Shown here in pieces: positions 7,185-13,753 of a stretch of DNA of 22,410 nt. Location of the stretch: the NCBI GenBank assembly GCA_910584905.1, contig CAJUCQ010000038.1, forward strand, positions 1 to 22,410. Direction: 5' to 3'. The notes beneath the pieces were generated by a model. It was not told the origin of the DNA, did no database searches, and worked only from the letters and a program-made list of their open reading frames with translations. How positions within the stretch are numbered: position 1 is the stretch's first letter; each line of letters opens with the position of its first letter. The stretch comes from an uncultured Muribaculaceae bacterium. GTDB lineage: Bacteria > Bacteroidota > Bacteroidia > Bacteroidales > Muribaculaceae. Made by a program: the position numbers and the translations under genes.

Positions 7185-7478
7185 TTAGTTTAACACGGTT
7201 CGCCGGCCGTTGAACTCCATTATGAGGGGTTGCCAGCAATTACGGGCGAGGCCTGTCTCCGTGTCGGTGAAAAATAATTTATAACTTGAATTTTCAACTT
7301 TCTCATCGGTGGCTTTAGGGCGCACACGGGCAGCATTGACAGTCATCATATCCCCGCCGCTATTCGTTTGCCTGTTCCACTTCCGGAATTTCATAGAGAA
7401 TGTCCCGCCGTCGAGGCTAATCCGCTTCATCTGCTCGATGGCGTCGTAAAGGTCTATTTTCCCAATTTCTTTTTCCAT
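7185..7478 (-). CDS. Small conserved phage protein upstream of the portal
   Basis: A 97-residue protein beginning MEKEIGKIDLYDAIEQMKRIS, with a middle rich in short beta strands (FSMKFRKWN, SSYKLFFTD) and ending EFNGRRTVLN. No family is recognised. Bacteroidales phages commonly place a protein of this size directly before the portal. It overlaps the spanin-like gene upstream by 25 nt and precedes the portal by 17 nt. Confidence 0.6.
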   Translation of the reverse strand: MEKEIGKIDLYDAIEQMKRISLDGGTFSMKFRKWNRQTNSGGDMMTVNAARVRPKATDEKVENSSYKLFFTDTETGLARNCWQPLIMEFNGRRTVLN

Positions 7479-8014
7479 GGTCTGTAAATGTGGTAACCGA
7501 TATAAAAAAGTATCAGGAGTACGGCAATACTCCAGATGATGAGATCTCCTAACGGTATTCCGATGTTAACATCCTGCGTAGTTTCCTCCTTCTCTTTGGT
7601 GACGGAAGCCTCGGAACCGGAAGCCTCGGAGTTGTTCGACGAACGGCGTAGCATGGAAAAGCCGTTTTCGGTTTTTTCCGTCGAGGCTTCAGCCGAAAAG
7701 TTAGTGTTAACGTTCCAAAGGATAACGACCGGGCGGCCTGCTGTGTCTCGCTTAATGTCAATACGACCATGCTCCACGGCATCACCTTTAATTGTGTCCC
7801 GTTGACAAATAGTATCGTTTGCCTCGCTGTGAACTGATTCATTTTTTTCGGAAGTGTTGAACTCGTTATGTTCGATTGTCTCCGATTCCTGAACCACGTT
7901 TCGAGAGCTGCGACACCCTCCAGTAATAAGACAAGCGACAACGCAAGCGCAAATGAACGCCCGATTTGAGAGAGAGCGTACCCGATAACCGAGATAATAT
8001 TTTCCATTTTTCAT
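7454..8014 (-). CDS. Probable unimolecular spanin (lipobox plus C-terminal membrane anchor)
   Basis: The 186-residue product has an N-terminal signal peptide with a lipobox (residues 18-34, ending LITGGC with Cys34). A long, acidic, Ser/Glu/Asn-rich periplasmic stretch follows (about residues 35-150). A C-terminal transmembrane helix (about 155-177) then has a basic end (RPWKKKLGK). An outer-membrane lipoprotein with a C-terminal inner-membrane anchor is the defining layout of u-spanins such as phage T1 gp11, which fuse the inner and outer membranes in the last step of lysis. The start at 8014 is chosen because it overlaps the previous stop as ATGA. A Thr at the -3 lipobox position is looser than in E. 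coli but acceptable in Bacteroidetes. A frame embedded at 7549-8007 is probably non-coding. Confidence 0.65.
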   Translation of the reverse strand: MKNGKYYLGYRVRSLSNRAFICACVVACLITGGCRSSRNVVQESETIEHNEFNTSEKNESVHSEANDTICQRDTIKGDAVEHGRIDIKRDTAGRPVVILWNVNTNFSAEASTEKTENGFSMLRRSSNNSEASGSEASVTKEKEETTQDVNIGIPLGDLIIWSIAVLLILFYIGYHIYRPWKKKLGK

Positions 8015-8367
8015 AACTGTGAATTGCTGATGAGTTCGATTAGTACACAACCCTTGCAGTCGGGGGCTTTTTCACTTGCAAACCTTGAAAGCTGCTTTAA
8101 TATCCGGGCGTTTGCTTCGACGGTTCTTTCAAGGTCTTTTATACGTTTGTCCATTGCCTCGATAGTGTCGGCGAGGTTGTCGCGTTCCTGACGGAGGTCT
8201 TTACGGTCTGCCTTCAGGTCGTTTATCAAACCTTGATAGACGGTTTGAAAATGTTGCATAGCGTCGGCCTCTGCCTGTCGGCGTGTGTACTTGATTGTAA
8301 AAAGCCAACCAACACTGCCGCCGAGAACGAGGGTAACAATCGGGGTTATGATGTTTAGAGTTTCCAT
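8011..8367 (-). CDS. N-terminal membrane anchor with coiled coil (lysis-cassette protein, i-spanin-like)
   Basis: A 118-residue protein. One transmembrane helix lies at about residues 8-26 (ITPIVTLVLGGSVGWLFTI). A long charged coiled coil follows (about residues 30-95, rich in E, K, R and heptad Leu/Ile), and a short tail holds a CKGC motif near the end. This is the topology of an inner-membrane spanin subunit (Rz-like), and it is translationally coupled (ATGA) to a lipoprotein gene. It could therefore form a two-component spanin with its neighbour, or be an unrelated membrane coiled-coil protein beside a u-spanin. Similar genes are frequent in Bacteroidales phages. Confidence 0.55.
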   Translation of the reverse strand: METLNIITPIVTLVLGGSVGWLFTIKYTRRQAEADAMQHFQTVYQGLINDLKADRKDLRQERDNLADTIEAMDKRIKDLERTVEANARILKQLSRFASEKAPDCKGCVLIELISNSQL

Positions 8368-8431
8368 ATTGTCTGCGTTTTATGTTGCAAAGGTCTTTAT
8401 TATATCGCGCGTGACGAAGGACACCACCAAA

Positions 8432-8461
8432 AGCGAAAAACGCCCGTTTCACAACGGACGT
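8432..8461 (-). terminator. Intrinsic terminator before the lysis/portal operon
   Basis: On the minus strand arms 8461-8453 and 8448-8440 (ACGTCCGTT/AACGGGCGT with one G-U pair) close a 4-nt loop and are followed by UUUUUCGCUUUU. It would stop or attenuate transcription arriving from the gene at 8517-8852. The remainder of this 149-nt gap shows no clear promoter. Confidence 0.65.
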
Positions 8462-8516
8462 TCCTCTATTGGCTTAATGGTTGATGCTTAAAATTGGTAA
8501 CCTGTAACAATCTTCT

Positions 8517-8852
8517 TTACTGTTCATCTTCTCCGGCTTCTTCAGTGCTGACACTCACTCCGTCGAATGTGGCTTCCACTTTTTCGACTGTTTCCTCGGT
8601 GTCCGTGTGGTCGGCGACCAGGTCTGGCTGCCTGTTGGCGATAGTGGCGAGGTCCTCGCGGATATACTGAAGGGCGCGGAGGGTGTGAATTGCCTCGGTA
8701 TCGCTCATTCCGATTTCGTCGCTCTGGTCGAGAACGAAATTAAACAGGCGGTTCAGTGCGTTTGTGTAGAACGTGTATGTTCCGTTTTTATGCTGAAGGG
8801 TGGCGATTACGTTGAGGGCTTCAGGCGTGAGAGCTATATTTTTTGATTCCAT
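8517..8852 (-). CDS. Small acidic helical phage protein, unknown
   Basis: A 111-residue protein. The first 75 residues are predicted helical (ALTPEALNVIATLQHKNG, then ALNRLFNFVLDQSDEIGM), and the last 35 are strongly acidic with many E/D/T (TDTEETVEKVEATFDG). No membrane segment or catalytic motif is seen and no family is recognised. It lies between a holin-like gene and the spanin-like cassette and is closed off by a terminator. Confidence 0.6.
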   Translation of the reverse strand: MESKNIALTPEALNVIATLQHKNGTYTFYTNALNRLFNFVLDQSDEIGMSDTEAIHTLRALQYIREDLATIANRQPDLVADHTDTEETVEKVEATFDGVSVSTEEAGEDEQ

Positions 8853-8902
8853 TTGTCAATTGGTTTTATTTGTGAATATATATGAAGTTCGCTCCTTGAT
8901 AG

Positions 8903-9184
8903 TTACCACTTGTCGTTGCTAATGCCGAGTTTGTCCTGACGAATGTCGCGGGCTGTCTGTCTCAACGCCCAAGGGGTAAAGCCGACGAGGAAAGCAATGC
9001 CCCCGTAGCCGATAATGTGGGTATCGTCGAGAAGAATCCCGATATACGACATCATGGCGGCGATTACGCCTACAAAGATACTGGATTTCTCTGATGTAAG
9101 GTAAATAATTCCTTTTAAAAGGATTTTTTTCACTCTCGGCTTATATAACAGAGCCGGAGCTGGTAACGCTGTTGCTGTTTTCAT
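8903..9184 (-). CDS. Small two-pass membrane protein, holin-like, behind a switch-like leader
   Basis: A 93-residue protein with two membrane spans at about residues 36-52 (SIFVGVIAAMMSYIGIL) and 58-72 (GYGGIAFLVGFTPWAL), flanked by a basic N-terminal stretch (KPRVKKILLK) and a polar C-terminus. Size, spans and location just upstream of spanin-like genes fit a holin, which times lysis by permeabilising the inner membrane. No family is recognised. A 224-nt structured leader with a conditional terminator precedes the ATG, which would make sense for a gene whose expression must be delayed. Confidence 0.6.
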   Translation of the reverse strand: MKTATALPAPALLYKPRVKKILLKGIIYLTSEKSSIFVGVIAAMMSYIGILLDDTHIIGYGGIAFLVGFTPWALRQTARDIRQDKLGISNDKW

Positions 9185-9411
9185 TTGAGTGGCTTGTTTA
9201 GGTTGTTTGACGTTTTATATGGCACGAAAAAGGCGACCGCCTCCTCCATGTCGTCAAACAAGCCACGGAAACCGACGAAGGGTCGAGTTAACTAAATGGT
9301 TTGGAGGTAGGCGGTCGCCTGTATTTCGTATGTAATCGGGCAAAATAATAGCCCGAAGGATTTCGAGCCGTTTCAGACCCGACCCGGAGTTGTCTCCGTA
9401 GCTTGTTGACG
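9185..9411 (-). promoter_or_regulatory. Structured 5' leader with interlocked terminator/antiterminator elements (copy 2)
   Basis: Minus-strand order is A1 (9411-9401, CGTCAACAAGC) at the predicted RNA 5' end, B' (9319-9309), A' (9264-9252, GGCTTGTTTGACG), B (9242-9232), five U (9231-9227), then A3 (9212-9201, CGTCAAACAACC) before the ATG at 9184. A' can pair with A1 (one bulge) or A3, and B' with B around A'. The order and spacing mirror the leader at 119-320 although the words differ. Local hairpins also occur at 9355-9337 and around 9390. The rest of the gap (9443-9589) holds the terminator of the next gene and a T12 tract (A12 on plus), with no credible ORF. Confidence 0.6.
9227..9319 (-). 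terminator. Intrinsic terminator with large loop (leader copy 2)
   Basis: Minus-strand 9319-9309 (GGCGACCGCCT) pairs perfectly with 9242-9232 (AGGCGGTCGCC), followed by UUUUU. The loop of about 66 nt contains the A' element. Located inside a 5' UTR, it is most likely conditional. Confidence 0.55.
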
Positions 9412-9414
9412 TTG

Positions 9415-9442
9415 CAAATTTCGGAAGAAGCCTGTGAACAAA
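9415..9442 (-). promoter_or_regulatory. Candidate promoter for the holin-like gene
   Basis: The minus strand has GAAATTTG (9422-9415), one mismatch from TAnnTTTG, with a T-rich tract ending in TTTG at 9442-9439. The -33 spacing of 16 nt is short, so the upstream T12 run may supply contacts instead. The distance from the -7 element to A1 (3 nt) is close to the 4 nt in leader copy 1. Confidence 0.4.
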
Positions 9443-9486
9443 AAAAAAAAAACGTTAATAATTGTTGTTGGAAAGGTGAAGGGATT

Positions 9487-9517
9487 AAAAACGCCGAAAC
9501 CCAATAGAGTCTCGGCG
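9487..9517 (-). terminator. Intrinsic terminator after the secreted-protein gene
   Basis: On the minus strand CGCCGAGAC (9517-9509) pairs with GTTTCGGCG (9500-9492), with G-U allowed, across an 8-nt loop. UUUUU follows at 9491-9487. It lies about 70 nt past the stop of the gene at 9590-9988. Confidence 0.7.
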
Positions 9518-9589
9518 CGGTATCGGTCGTAAACAAATTATTCACTTATAAACAACTCGTAATGACCTCAGATTGAAAATAACAACACT

Positions 9590-9988
9590 CTATTGCTTGA
9601 ATCTGAGGCCACGTGTTATTTCTTGGTCTGACGAAACTGTTTTACTTAGCACATAATGATAAACCGTTTGTTTTGACATACCTTGCTCTGAAACCGCATA
9701 AGTAAATTCTAATTCCCAGCCCAATGCTGCAAACCAGTTTACAGCATCCATCATAGAATTAAACTTTATTTCCTTTCCATCAGCATTTACTATTTTACGA
9801 GCAGCATCACCTCCCCAAGTATCGGTAATTCGTTTTTGGCCAAGATCAGCCTCAATCTTCACTTTAGTTCCAGTTATGTTTCCTGTTCCGACAATTTCAC
9901 AATAAACCTTGCGAGTAACACCGGTTTCCGACTGAGCGAATGCGAAGATGGGAATCATCAACGCTAACATCAAAATAAACTTTTTCAT
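9590..9988 (-). CDS. Secreted/periplasmic small protein, probable moron
   Basis: The 132-residue precursor has a clear Sec signal peptide (residues 1-19, MKKFILMLALMIPIFAFAQ, cleavage near Ala18-Gln19). A compact beta-rich domain follows (TRKVYCEIVGTG and FTYAVSEQG), with a WFAALGWELEF helix-strand. It resembles small secreted proteins of unknown function in Bacteroidales genomes. It has its own promoter (10040-10073) and terminator (9487-9517), and its sequence looks more AT-rich than the flanking structural genes. Those are hallmarks of a moron expressed independently of the late operon, perhaps from a prophage. Confidence 0.7.
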   Translation of the reverse strand: MKKFILMLALMIPIFAFAQSETGVTRKVYCEIVGTGNITGTKVKIEADLGQKRITDTWGGDAARKIVNADGKEIKFNSMMDAVNWFAALGWELEFTYAVSEQGMSKQTVYHYVLSKTVSSDQEITRGLRFKQ

Positions 9989-10039
9989 CTTTGCGTGTTT
10001 TTAAGGATTTTTTCGCCGGTTTTCGGGAGTTTGACACCG

Positions 10040-10073
10040 CAAATTTAAGATTTTTTGGCGGTAATAGGGCAAA
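10040..10073 (-). promoter_or_regulatory. Promoter of the secreted moron gene
   Basis: The minus strand reads TTTG (10073-10070), 22 nt, then TAAATTTG (10047-10040). The -7 is a perfect match, the spacing slightly long. About 45 nt separate the likely start site from the ATG at 9988. The rest of the gap (10074-10284) contains a short hairpin (CGGGG at about 10264 with CCCCG at about 10278) and no convincing ORF. Confidence 0.55.
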
Positions 10074-10284
10074 AAATAGGGGTAAACCATACAAAAAACG
10101 CTGTTTCTGGCTCTAAATTTTGGCCTTAAATTCGCTTTTCCGTACAAAATCAACACGTTAGCCCCTTTTGAAAATGAAAACGCAAAAAATGACACAACGC
10201 GAAGCGCGGGCCGCTCTGAAGTGCGACAGTTATTACCACCCCTTACCGGAGTGAAATGTGAGCCGGGGCGTTCGTTACCCCGTT

Positions 10285-10325
10285 GCAAAAAACGAAATAG
10301 CCAGACACCCTCCGGGGTCTGGCTA
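10285..10325 (-). terminator. Terminator of the first HigBA module
   Basis: On the minus strand TAGCCAGAC (10325-10317) pairs with GTCTGGCTA (10306-10298), a nine-base perfect stem with a 10-nt loop. It is followed by UUUCGUUUUUUG. It lies 28 nt after the antitoxin stop. Confidence 0.65.
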
Positions 10326-10352
10326 TGCTATGTCATGGAGCCGGTAATAAAA

Positions 10353-10667
10353 TTATATCGGTATGGCGTCAACAATCTCAATACGGCGCCCCATGGCGCC
10401 AAGCATCCTAACAACGAGGTTAAACCCCGGTTCGATCAGCCCTTTTTCTATGCGGGAAATATACGTTTTATTAGTGCCGACTTTCTCCGCGAGCTGCGCC
10501 TGTGTCATATGCTGTTTTTTACGTTCATCCCGGAGCATTACCCCCAGCATATAGTTGCGGGCCTCAGTCCTGAAGGCTTCACGCTCCTGGGTACCTTCTT
10601 GTCCGTATTGTTCGTCCAGATAGGCATCGTAATCGTAGAGATCCTTATTTACTTCCTTTAGTTCCAT
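10353..10667 (-). CDS. higA: HigA-like XRE antitoxin (module 1)
   Basis: A 104-residue antitoxin. An acidic N-terminal helix (residues 5-35) presumably wraps the toxin. A Cro/C1-type helix-turn-helix follows at about 54-80 (MTQAQLAEKVGTNKTYISRI). It should neutralise the adjacent HigB-like toxin and repress the shared promoter at an AAACTTTT-N6-AAAAGTTT palindrome upstream of the toxin gene. It follows the toxin and overlaps it by 23 nt, the toxin-first order typical of HigBA. It is paralogous to the protein at 15971-16276. Confidence 0.85.
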   Translation of the reverse strand: MELKEVNKDLYDYDAYLDEQYGQEGTQEREAFRTEARNYMLGVMLRDERKKQHMTQAQLAEKVGTNKTYISRIEKGLIEPGFNLVVRMLGAMGRRIEIVDAIPI

Positions 10668-10986
10668 AATATTCTTTTTTAATGGCTAACGCCTTTTTTA
10701 TTTCTCTTTCTGGGGTCTGTTGTGTCTTCTTTTGGAAACCGCTAAATAATACAATTATATCGTTACCGTCGAATATGAAAAACACACGGAATATATTGCC
10801 CTCATACTCTGCACGTAGTTCAAACAGGCCATCTCTTATATGCTTTACAAACTTAGTAGATACACGATCTTGTGTTTTAAGCATATCAATCGAATAATTG
10901 ACCTTGCGGCGCTGCTCCGGAGTCAAGGTGGCCATAAATTCCTGAAAGTAGGTTTTGTAAACTCTTATTTTGCGGTTTGTTTCCAT
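10645..10986 (-). CDS. higB: HigB-like (RelE superfamily / Gp49-type) toxin (module 1)
   Basis: A 113-residue toxin of the phage-derived Gp49/HigB group, expected to cleave mRNA on the ribosome. The family pattern is present: KHIRDGLFELRAEYEGN, then IFRVFFIFDGNDIIVLFSGF, then QKKTQQTPEREIKKA. ATG 10986 is chosen over an upstream in-frame start at 11073 because the promoter and operator (11001-11041) and the terminase stop lie in between. It shares most of these segments with the toxin at 16260-16589. Its role is probably plasmid-like stabilisation of the prophage or anti-phage abortive defence. Confidence 0.88.
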   Translation of the reverse strand: METNRKIRVYKTYFQEFMATLTPEQRRKVNYSIDMLKTQDRVSTKFVKHIRDGLFELRAEYEGNIFRVFFIFDGNDIIVLFSGFQKKTQQTPEREIKKALAIKKEYYGTKGSK

Positions 10987-11000
10987 GCCACAAAAAAACG

Positions 11001-11041
11001 AAAAGTTTACAAATATAACAAACTTTTCAAGGAAAAAGTTT
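11001..11041 (-). promoter_or_regulatory. Promoter and palindromic operator of HigBA module 1
   Basis: The minus strand has TATATTTG at 11017-11010, a perfect TAnnTTTG -7 element. Directly upstream is an inverted repeat AAACTTTT-N6-AAAAGTTT (11020-11041), and a further half-site AAAAGTTT lies at 11001-11008. The same palindrome recurs upstream of HigBA module 2, so it is the likely antitoxin operator. The operator touches the terminase stop codon. Confidence 0.6.
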
Positions 11042-12749
11042 ACATATCTGTAATTAAATTCTTTCTTGCCCATTCCTCTGCCATTGAATCAGCCCCGGAT
11101 CCGGCGGCGTTCTCTGCCTTGGCTGCTGTCAACCATGAGCGGCGCATCATCAGGTACTTGAAAGCATCGGAGAGGTTGGTAGACAATCGCGGCAGCTTCT
11201 TCGGCTCCAGCTTCTCGGACTTCTTTACCTTGGCCACAATCTTTACATCGCCACGGTATTTAACCTCAGCCTTTGCAAGTTCGATGCTTGAAATCATTTC
11301 TGTGCAGTTCAGAGCGTCAACCATAAGGAGCGGAAGTCGTTTATTCTTGCCGCCCATAAGTTCGTGCATAAAGTTAAATTCAGCCTCTTGCCTTATAGTG
11401 CCTTGTTTACGTGACATAAGTACCACGCTCCAGCCTGTGCGCCGTCCTTCGCCGTCCTTCTCGATAGCGGCTTTAATCTTGCCGGCCTGGTCCTCGTTTT
11501 GCCTCTGGTAATTGTTGCCGGCGCGATCGTAGTAGAGATAAAGCACCTTTTCTTGGTGTTTCTCAAAGAATGTCAGGAATTGATCGGCGAGTTCCCTTAT
11601 AGAGTTGGGCGGCAGCTCGTAAAGGTTTTTATGAATCCGGTAATATTGCCCGTCAGGTTGTGCGATAACGAAAGAAAGCATATTACCGAAGTCCATACCT
11701 CCTTCCAACGGCCGGGAAGGGTCGAGGTAACGGAGTTGCGAACAGTTGAACGCGGCTTCCCTCGAAATCGTTCCGTCGGTGTACTTGTGGCGTTCTCCGA
11801 ACAGAACGTAAAACCGCGCATCCTGTCTTACTCCAGGGCGCATACCGAGAACGGATTTAAGGAACTCATGGTGTTCGAGAGCTGCGTTATATAGGCGCTT
11901 GGCATAGTCGAGGGTTAGGATGTCGATATTAACGAAACTCGATATATTCATAAAGAAGGTTTGTCCCTTCCTCAATTTTAGAAGGCCCTCGGTGTAATAG
12001 TCGATTTTCCGTTCTATCCGGGCGAGTTTGCGAACATCAGGGGTCGGGTTCCGGTTCTCGCGGATAAGTTTCATTCGGTATTTATTGAGTTCGCCGGCCG
12101 CCTGGATCGTCTTTATGATACGTTCGGGATTCATTTCGGAGGCGTAGCGGAAAAACCAGTCGAACTCCCCTTCCGTAACATCGGGCATATCGGTAGTAAT
12201 CGTAACGCCGCCATACAGGTGGCAGCGCCCGTAGGTAATCGCGTCGCCTCGTAGAATAGGCATAACACGGGCGGCGCGGCTATCGGAAGCGAATTTCGCT
12301 TCATCGAACAGGAGATGGGCAACAGATTTGCCCGCAAGTAATGAAGGATTATCGAGAGAGCCGAGAAAAAGCACAGAGCCATTCCAGAAACTATAAACGT
12401 GCCGATAATCATCTACAATAACAGAACAACGCTTCGACCATTCAGCCGGGGGCCTTTTCCCTTTTACATAGTGAACCCCCTCTATCAGCCCGTTAAGTTT
12501 CCAGCCATTCTGAACGGCGGGCATGATATTGTCGATAAGGTTTGAATAAGTGTTCGCCACAATCGCGACGGGAGCGCCGGGCATAAGGCGCACACAACGT
12601 TCAGAGCGTCGAGCAAGGATAACGGTACTTTTAGCCACGCCACGGCCGCCGATAAATACGATGTTGGTCGTATCTATCCAGTCACACAAAACGAGGGCTT
12701 CAGAGCCGAATTTTACCGCCGCAGCGCGTACTTCGTTATTTATCTTCAT
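11040..12749 (-). CDS. terL: Terminase large subunit (packaging ATPase/nuclease)
   Basis: A 569-residue motor that translocates and cuts phage DNA. The ATPase domain shows a Walker A variant GGRGVAKST (34-42), an adenine-binding/Q-like region before it, and Walker B LLFDE (146-150). The RNase H-like nuclease domain shows three acidic positions, D353 (GGMDFGN), D408 (LYYDRAGN) and D528 (NLSDAFKYL). Length and motif order are complete. It overlaps the upstream gene by 14 nt in a packaging operon, but the portal is not adjacent: toxin-antitoxin, moron and lysis genes intervene. Confidence 0.93.
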   Translation of the reverse strand: MKINNEVRAAAVKFGSEALVLCDWIDTTNIVFIGGRGVAKSTVILARRSERCVRLMPGAPVAIVANTYSNLIDNIMPAVQNGWKLNGLIEGVHYVKGKRPPAEWSKRCSVIVDDYRHVYSFWNGSVLFLGSLDNPSLLAGKSVAHLLFDEAKFASDSRAARVMPILRGDAITYGRCHLYGGVTITTDMPDVTEGEFDWFFRYASEMNPERIIKTIQAAGELNKYRMKLIRENRNPTPDVRKLARIERKIDYYTEGLLKLRKGQTFFMNISSFVNIDILTLDYAKRLYNAALEHHEFLKSVLGMRPGVRQDARFYVLFGERHKYTDGTISREAAFNCSQLRYLDPSRPLEGGMDFGNMLSFVIAQPDGQYYRIHKNLYELPPNSIRELADQFLTFFEKHQEKVLYLYYDRAGNNYQRQNEDQAGKIKAAIEKDGEGRRTGWSVVLMSRKQGTIRQEAEFNFMHELMGGKNKRLPLLMVDALNCTEMISSIELAKAEVKYRGDVKIVAKVKKSEKLEPKKLPRLSTNLSDAFKYLMMRRSWLTAAKAENAAGSGADSMAEEWARKNLITDM

Positions 12750-13413
12750 CGCCGAACTCTTTTATATCCTCTACAATACGGGAAAGCAGGTTGCGTTTTC
12801 TGATACCCGCGTCCTCCTTGATACGTTGGCGGCTTATTTCCGGTATATCAGGAATAGAATCTATAAAAGCATCGATTTCCTTGCGGTCGGCTTTCGGTGC
12901 GCCTAAACTTTCGGGGTCGGCGGTGTAGATAGTCACGGGGGCCGCGTCGAGAAGTTCCTGCGGGATTTCCGGGGCTTCATCATTGTAACACCCTCGGAGT
13001 TTCGCCGCTTCAATCAGATAGCTTTTTGCTTCTTTTAGCTTTCCGGAGGCGGCCGCGATTTTAGCGAGGTTATCGAGGCGCTCGGCGTATATATTCGACC
13101 ACGCGCGGGTGGTCACCCCATCTTCGCTATGGAAAAAGTTCAGCGCGTCGGTGTAGATTTGCCGTGCCATCCAGTCTGAAAGCCCGTAAGCGTCAGACTT
13201 CAGGAGTTTGATAATTCCGGATTTGGTAACGATTCGTTCGCCTCCGGGCGTCATCATTCGGGCGTTAAGGTCCCGCGCTAACTTCATAAGGTTGAAATAT
13301 TCGCGCTCCGAAGGGGTCAGGCTTTCAAGATTGCCGGTTTTTAGTATCCGTTCGATTTGGTGGGAATCTATCGCCTCAAAATTGATTCGGGAGGGTTTGA
13401 TCGGTAAACTCAT
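12736..13413 (-). CDS. Conserved packaging-adjacent phage protein (possible terminase small-subunit partner)
   Basis: A 225-residue, mainly helical protein between a putative small terminase and the large terminase, overlapping both (38 nt and 14 nt). Visible features are an N-terminal INFEAIDSHQIERILKTGN segment, a central helical region (LSDWMARQIYTDALNFF, then ERLDNLAKIAAASGKLKEAKSYLIEAAKL in pieces) and a basic C-terminus. Bacteroidales phages and prophages commonly carry this gene before terL. It may be the DNA-recognition subunit itself, in which case the smaller upstream gene would be an accessory factor. Confidence 0.6.
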   Translation of the reverse strand: MSLPIKPSRINFEAIDSHQIERILKTGNLESLTPSEREYFNLMKLARDLNARMMTPGGERIVTKSGIIKLLKSDAYGLSDWMARQIYTDALNFFHSEDGVTTRAWSNIYAERLDNLAKIAAASGKLKEAKSYLIEAAKLRGCYNDEAPEIPQELLDAAPVTIYTADPESLGAPKADRKEIDAFIDSIPDIPEISRQRIKEDAGIRKRNLLSRIVEDIKEFGDEDK

Positions 13414-13753
13414 CGTCGTCCATGTGGTTAACCAGTTCGTTAAATCGGTTATTCGCCTGAAGTTTCTGAAGGGTCTTTATCGCGTCGATATTTCCGGCTT
13501 GTGCCGCCGCCTGTAACTTTTTTTGAGGGTCGGCGCGACCTACGGCTTTGCCGGCTGCTATCATCATGGCAATATCGGAGCCGGGGGTAGCGGCGAGAAG
13601 GCAGAAGGCGGCCCGTTTCTCGCGTGGCCACTCCATAGCCACGGCGATTTCCTTCGGCATGAAGCCTACGGCGGCGAGTTGCATTATTTCTTCTTCCTCG
13701 CTCTTGGTAAAAGCCGGTAAATTGGGAGTTACTGCGTTATTCTCGGTATTCAT
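13376..13753 (-). CDS. Putative terminase small subunit (helix-turn-helix type)
   Basis: A 125-residue helical protein. After a disordered N-terminus, residues 17-60 (TKSEEEEIMQLAAVGFMPKE, then IAVAMEW and REKRAAFCLL) look like a winged or tetra-helical HTH seen in small terminases. A Gly/Ala-rich helix (AAAQAGNIDAIKTLQKLQ) and an acidic tail follow. Position two genes before terL supports DNA recognition during packaging. There is no direct motif proof, and the next gene (12736-13413) is an alternative TerS. Confidence 0.5.
   Translation of the reverse strand: MNTENNAVTPNLPAFTKSEEEEIMQLAAVGFMPKEIAVAMEWPREKRAAFCLLAATPGSDIAMMIAAGKAVGRADPQKKLQAAAQAGNIDAIKTLQKLQANNRFNELVNHMDDDEFTDQTLPNQF

Noticed and set aside
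7549..8007. 152-aa frame embedded in the spanin-like gene, with a hydrophobic N-terminus, suggesting an Rz/Rz1-like overlap
   Set aside because: Its C-terminal half is Arg/Pro-rich low-complexity typical of an out-of-frame read. The other frame has a coherent lipobox, periplasmic and membrane-anchor layout and ATGA coupling.
9288..9545. 85-aa minus-strand ORF in the leader region
   Set aside because: It runs through a T12 tract (poly-Phe), a terminator and the predicted promoter, and shows no protein-like pattern.
10001..10288. 95-aa minus-strand ORF between HigBA and the secreted protein
   Set aside because: It spans the promoter of the downstream gene and its composition is not protein-like.
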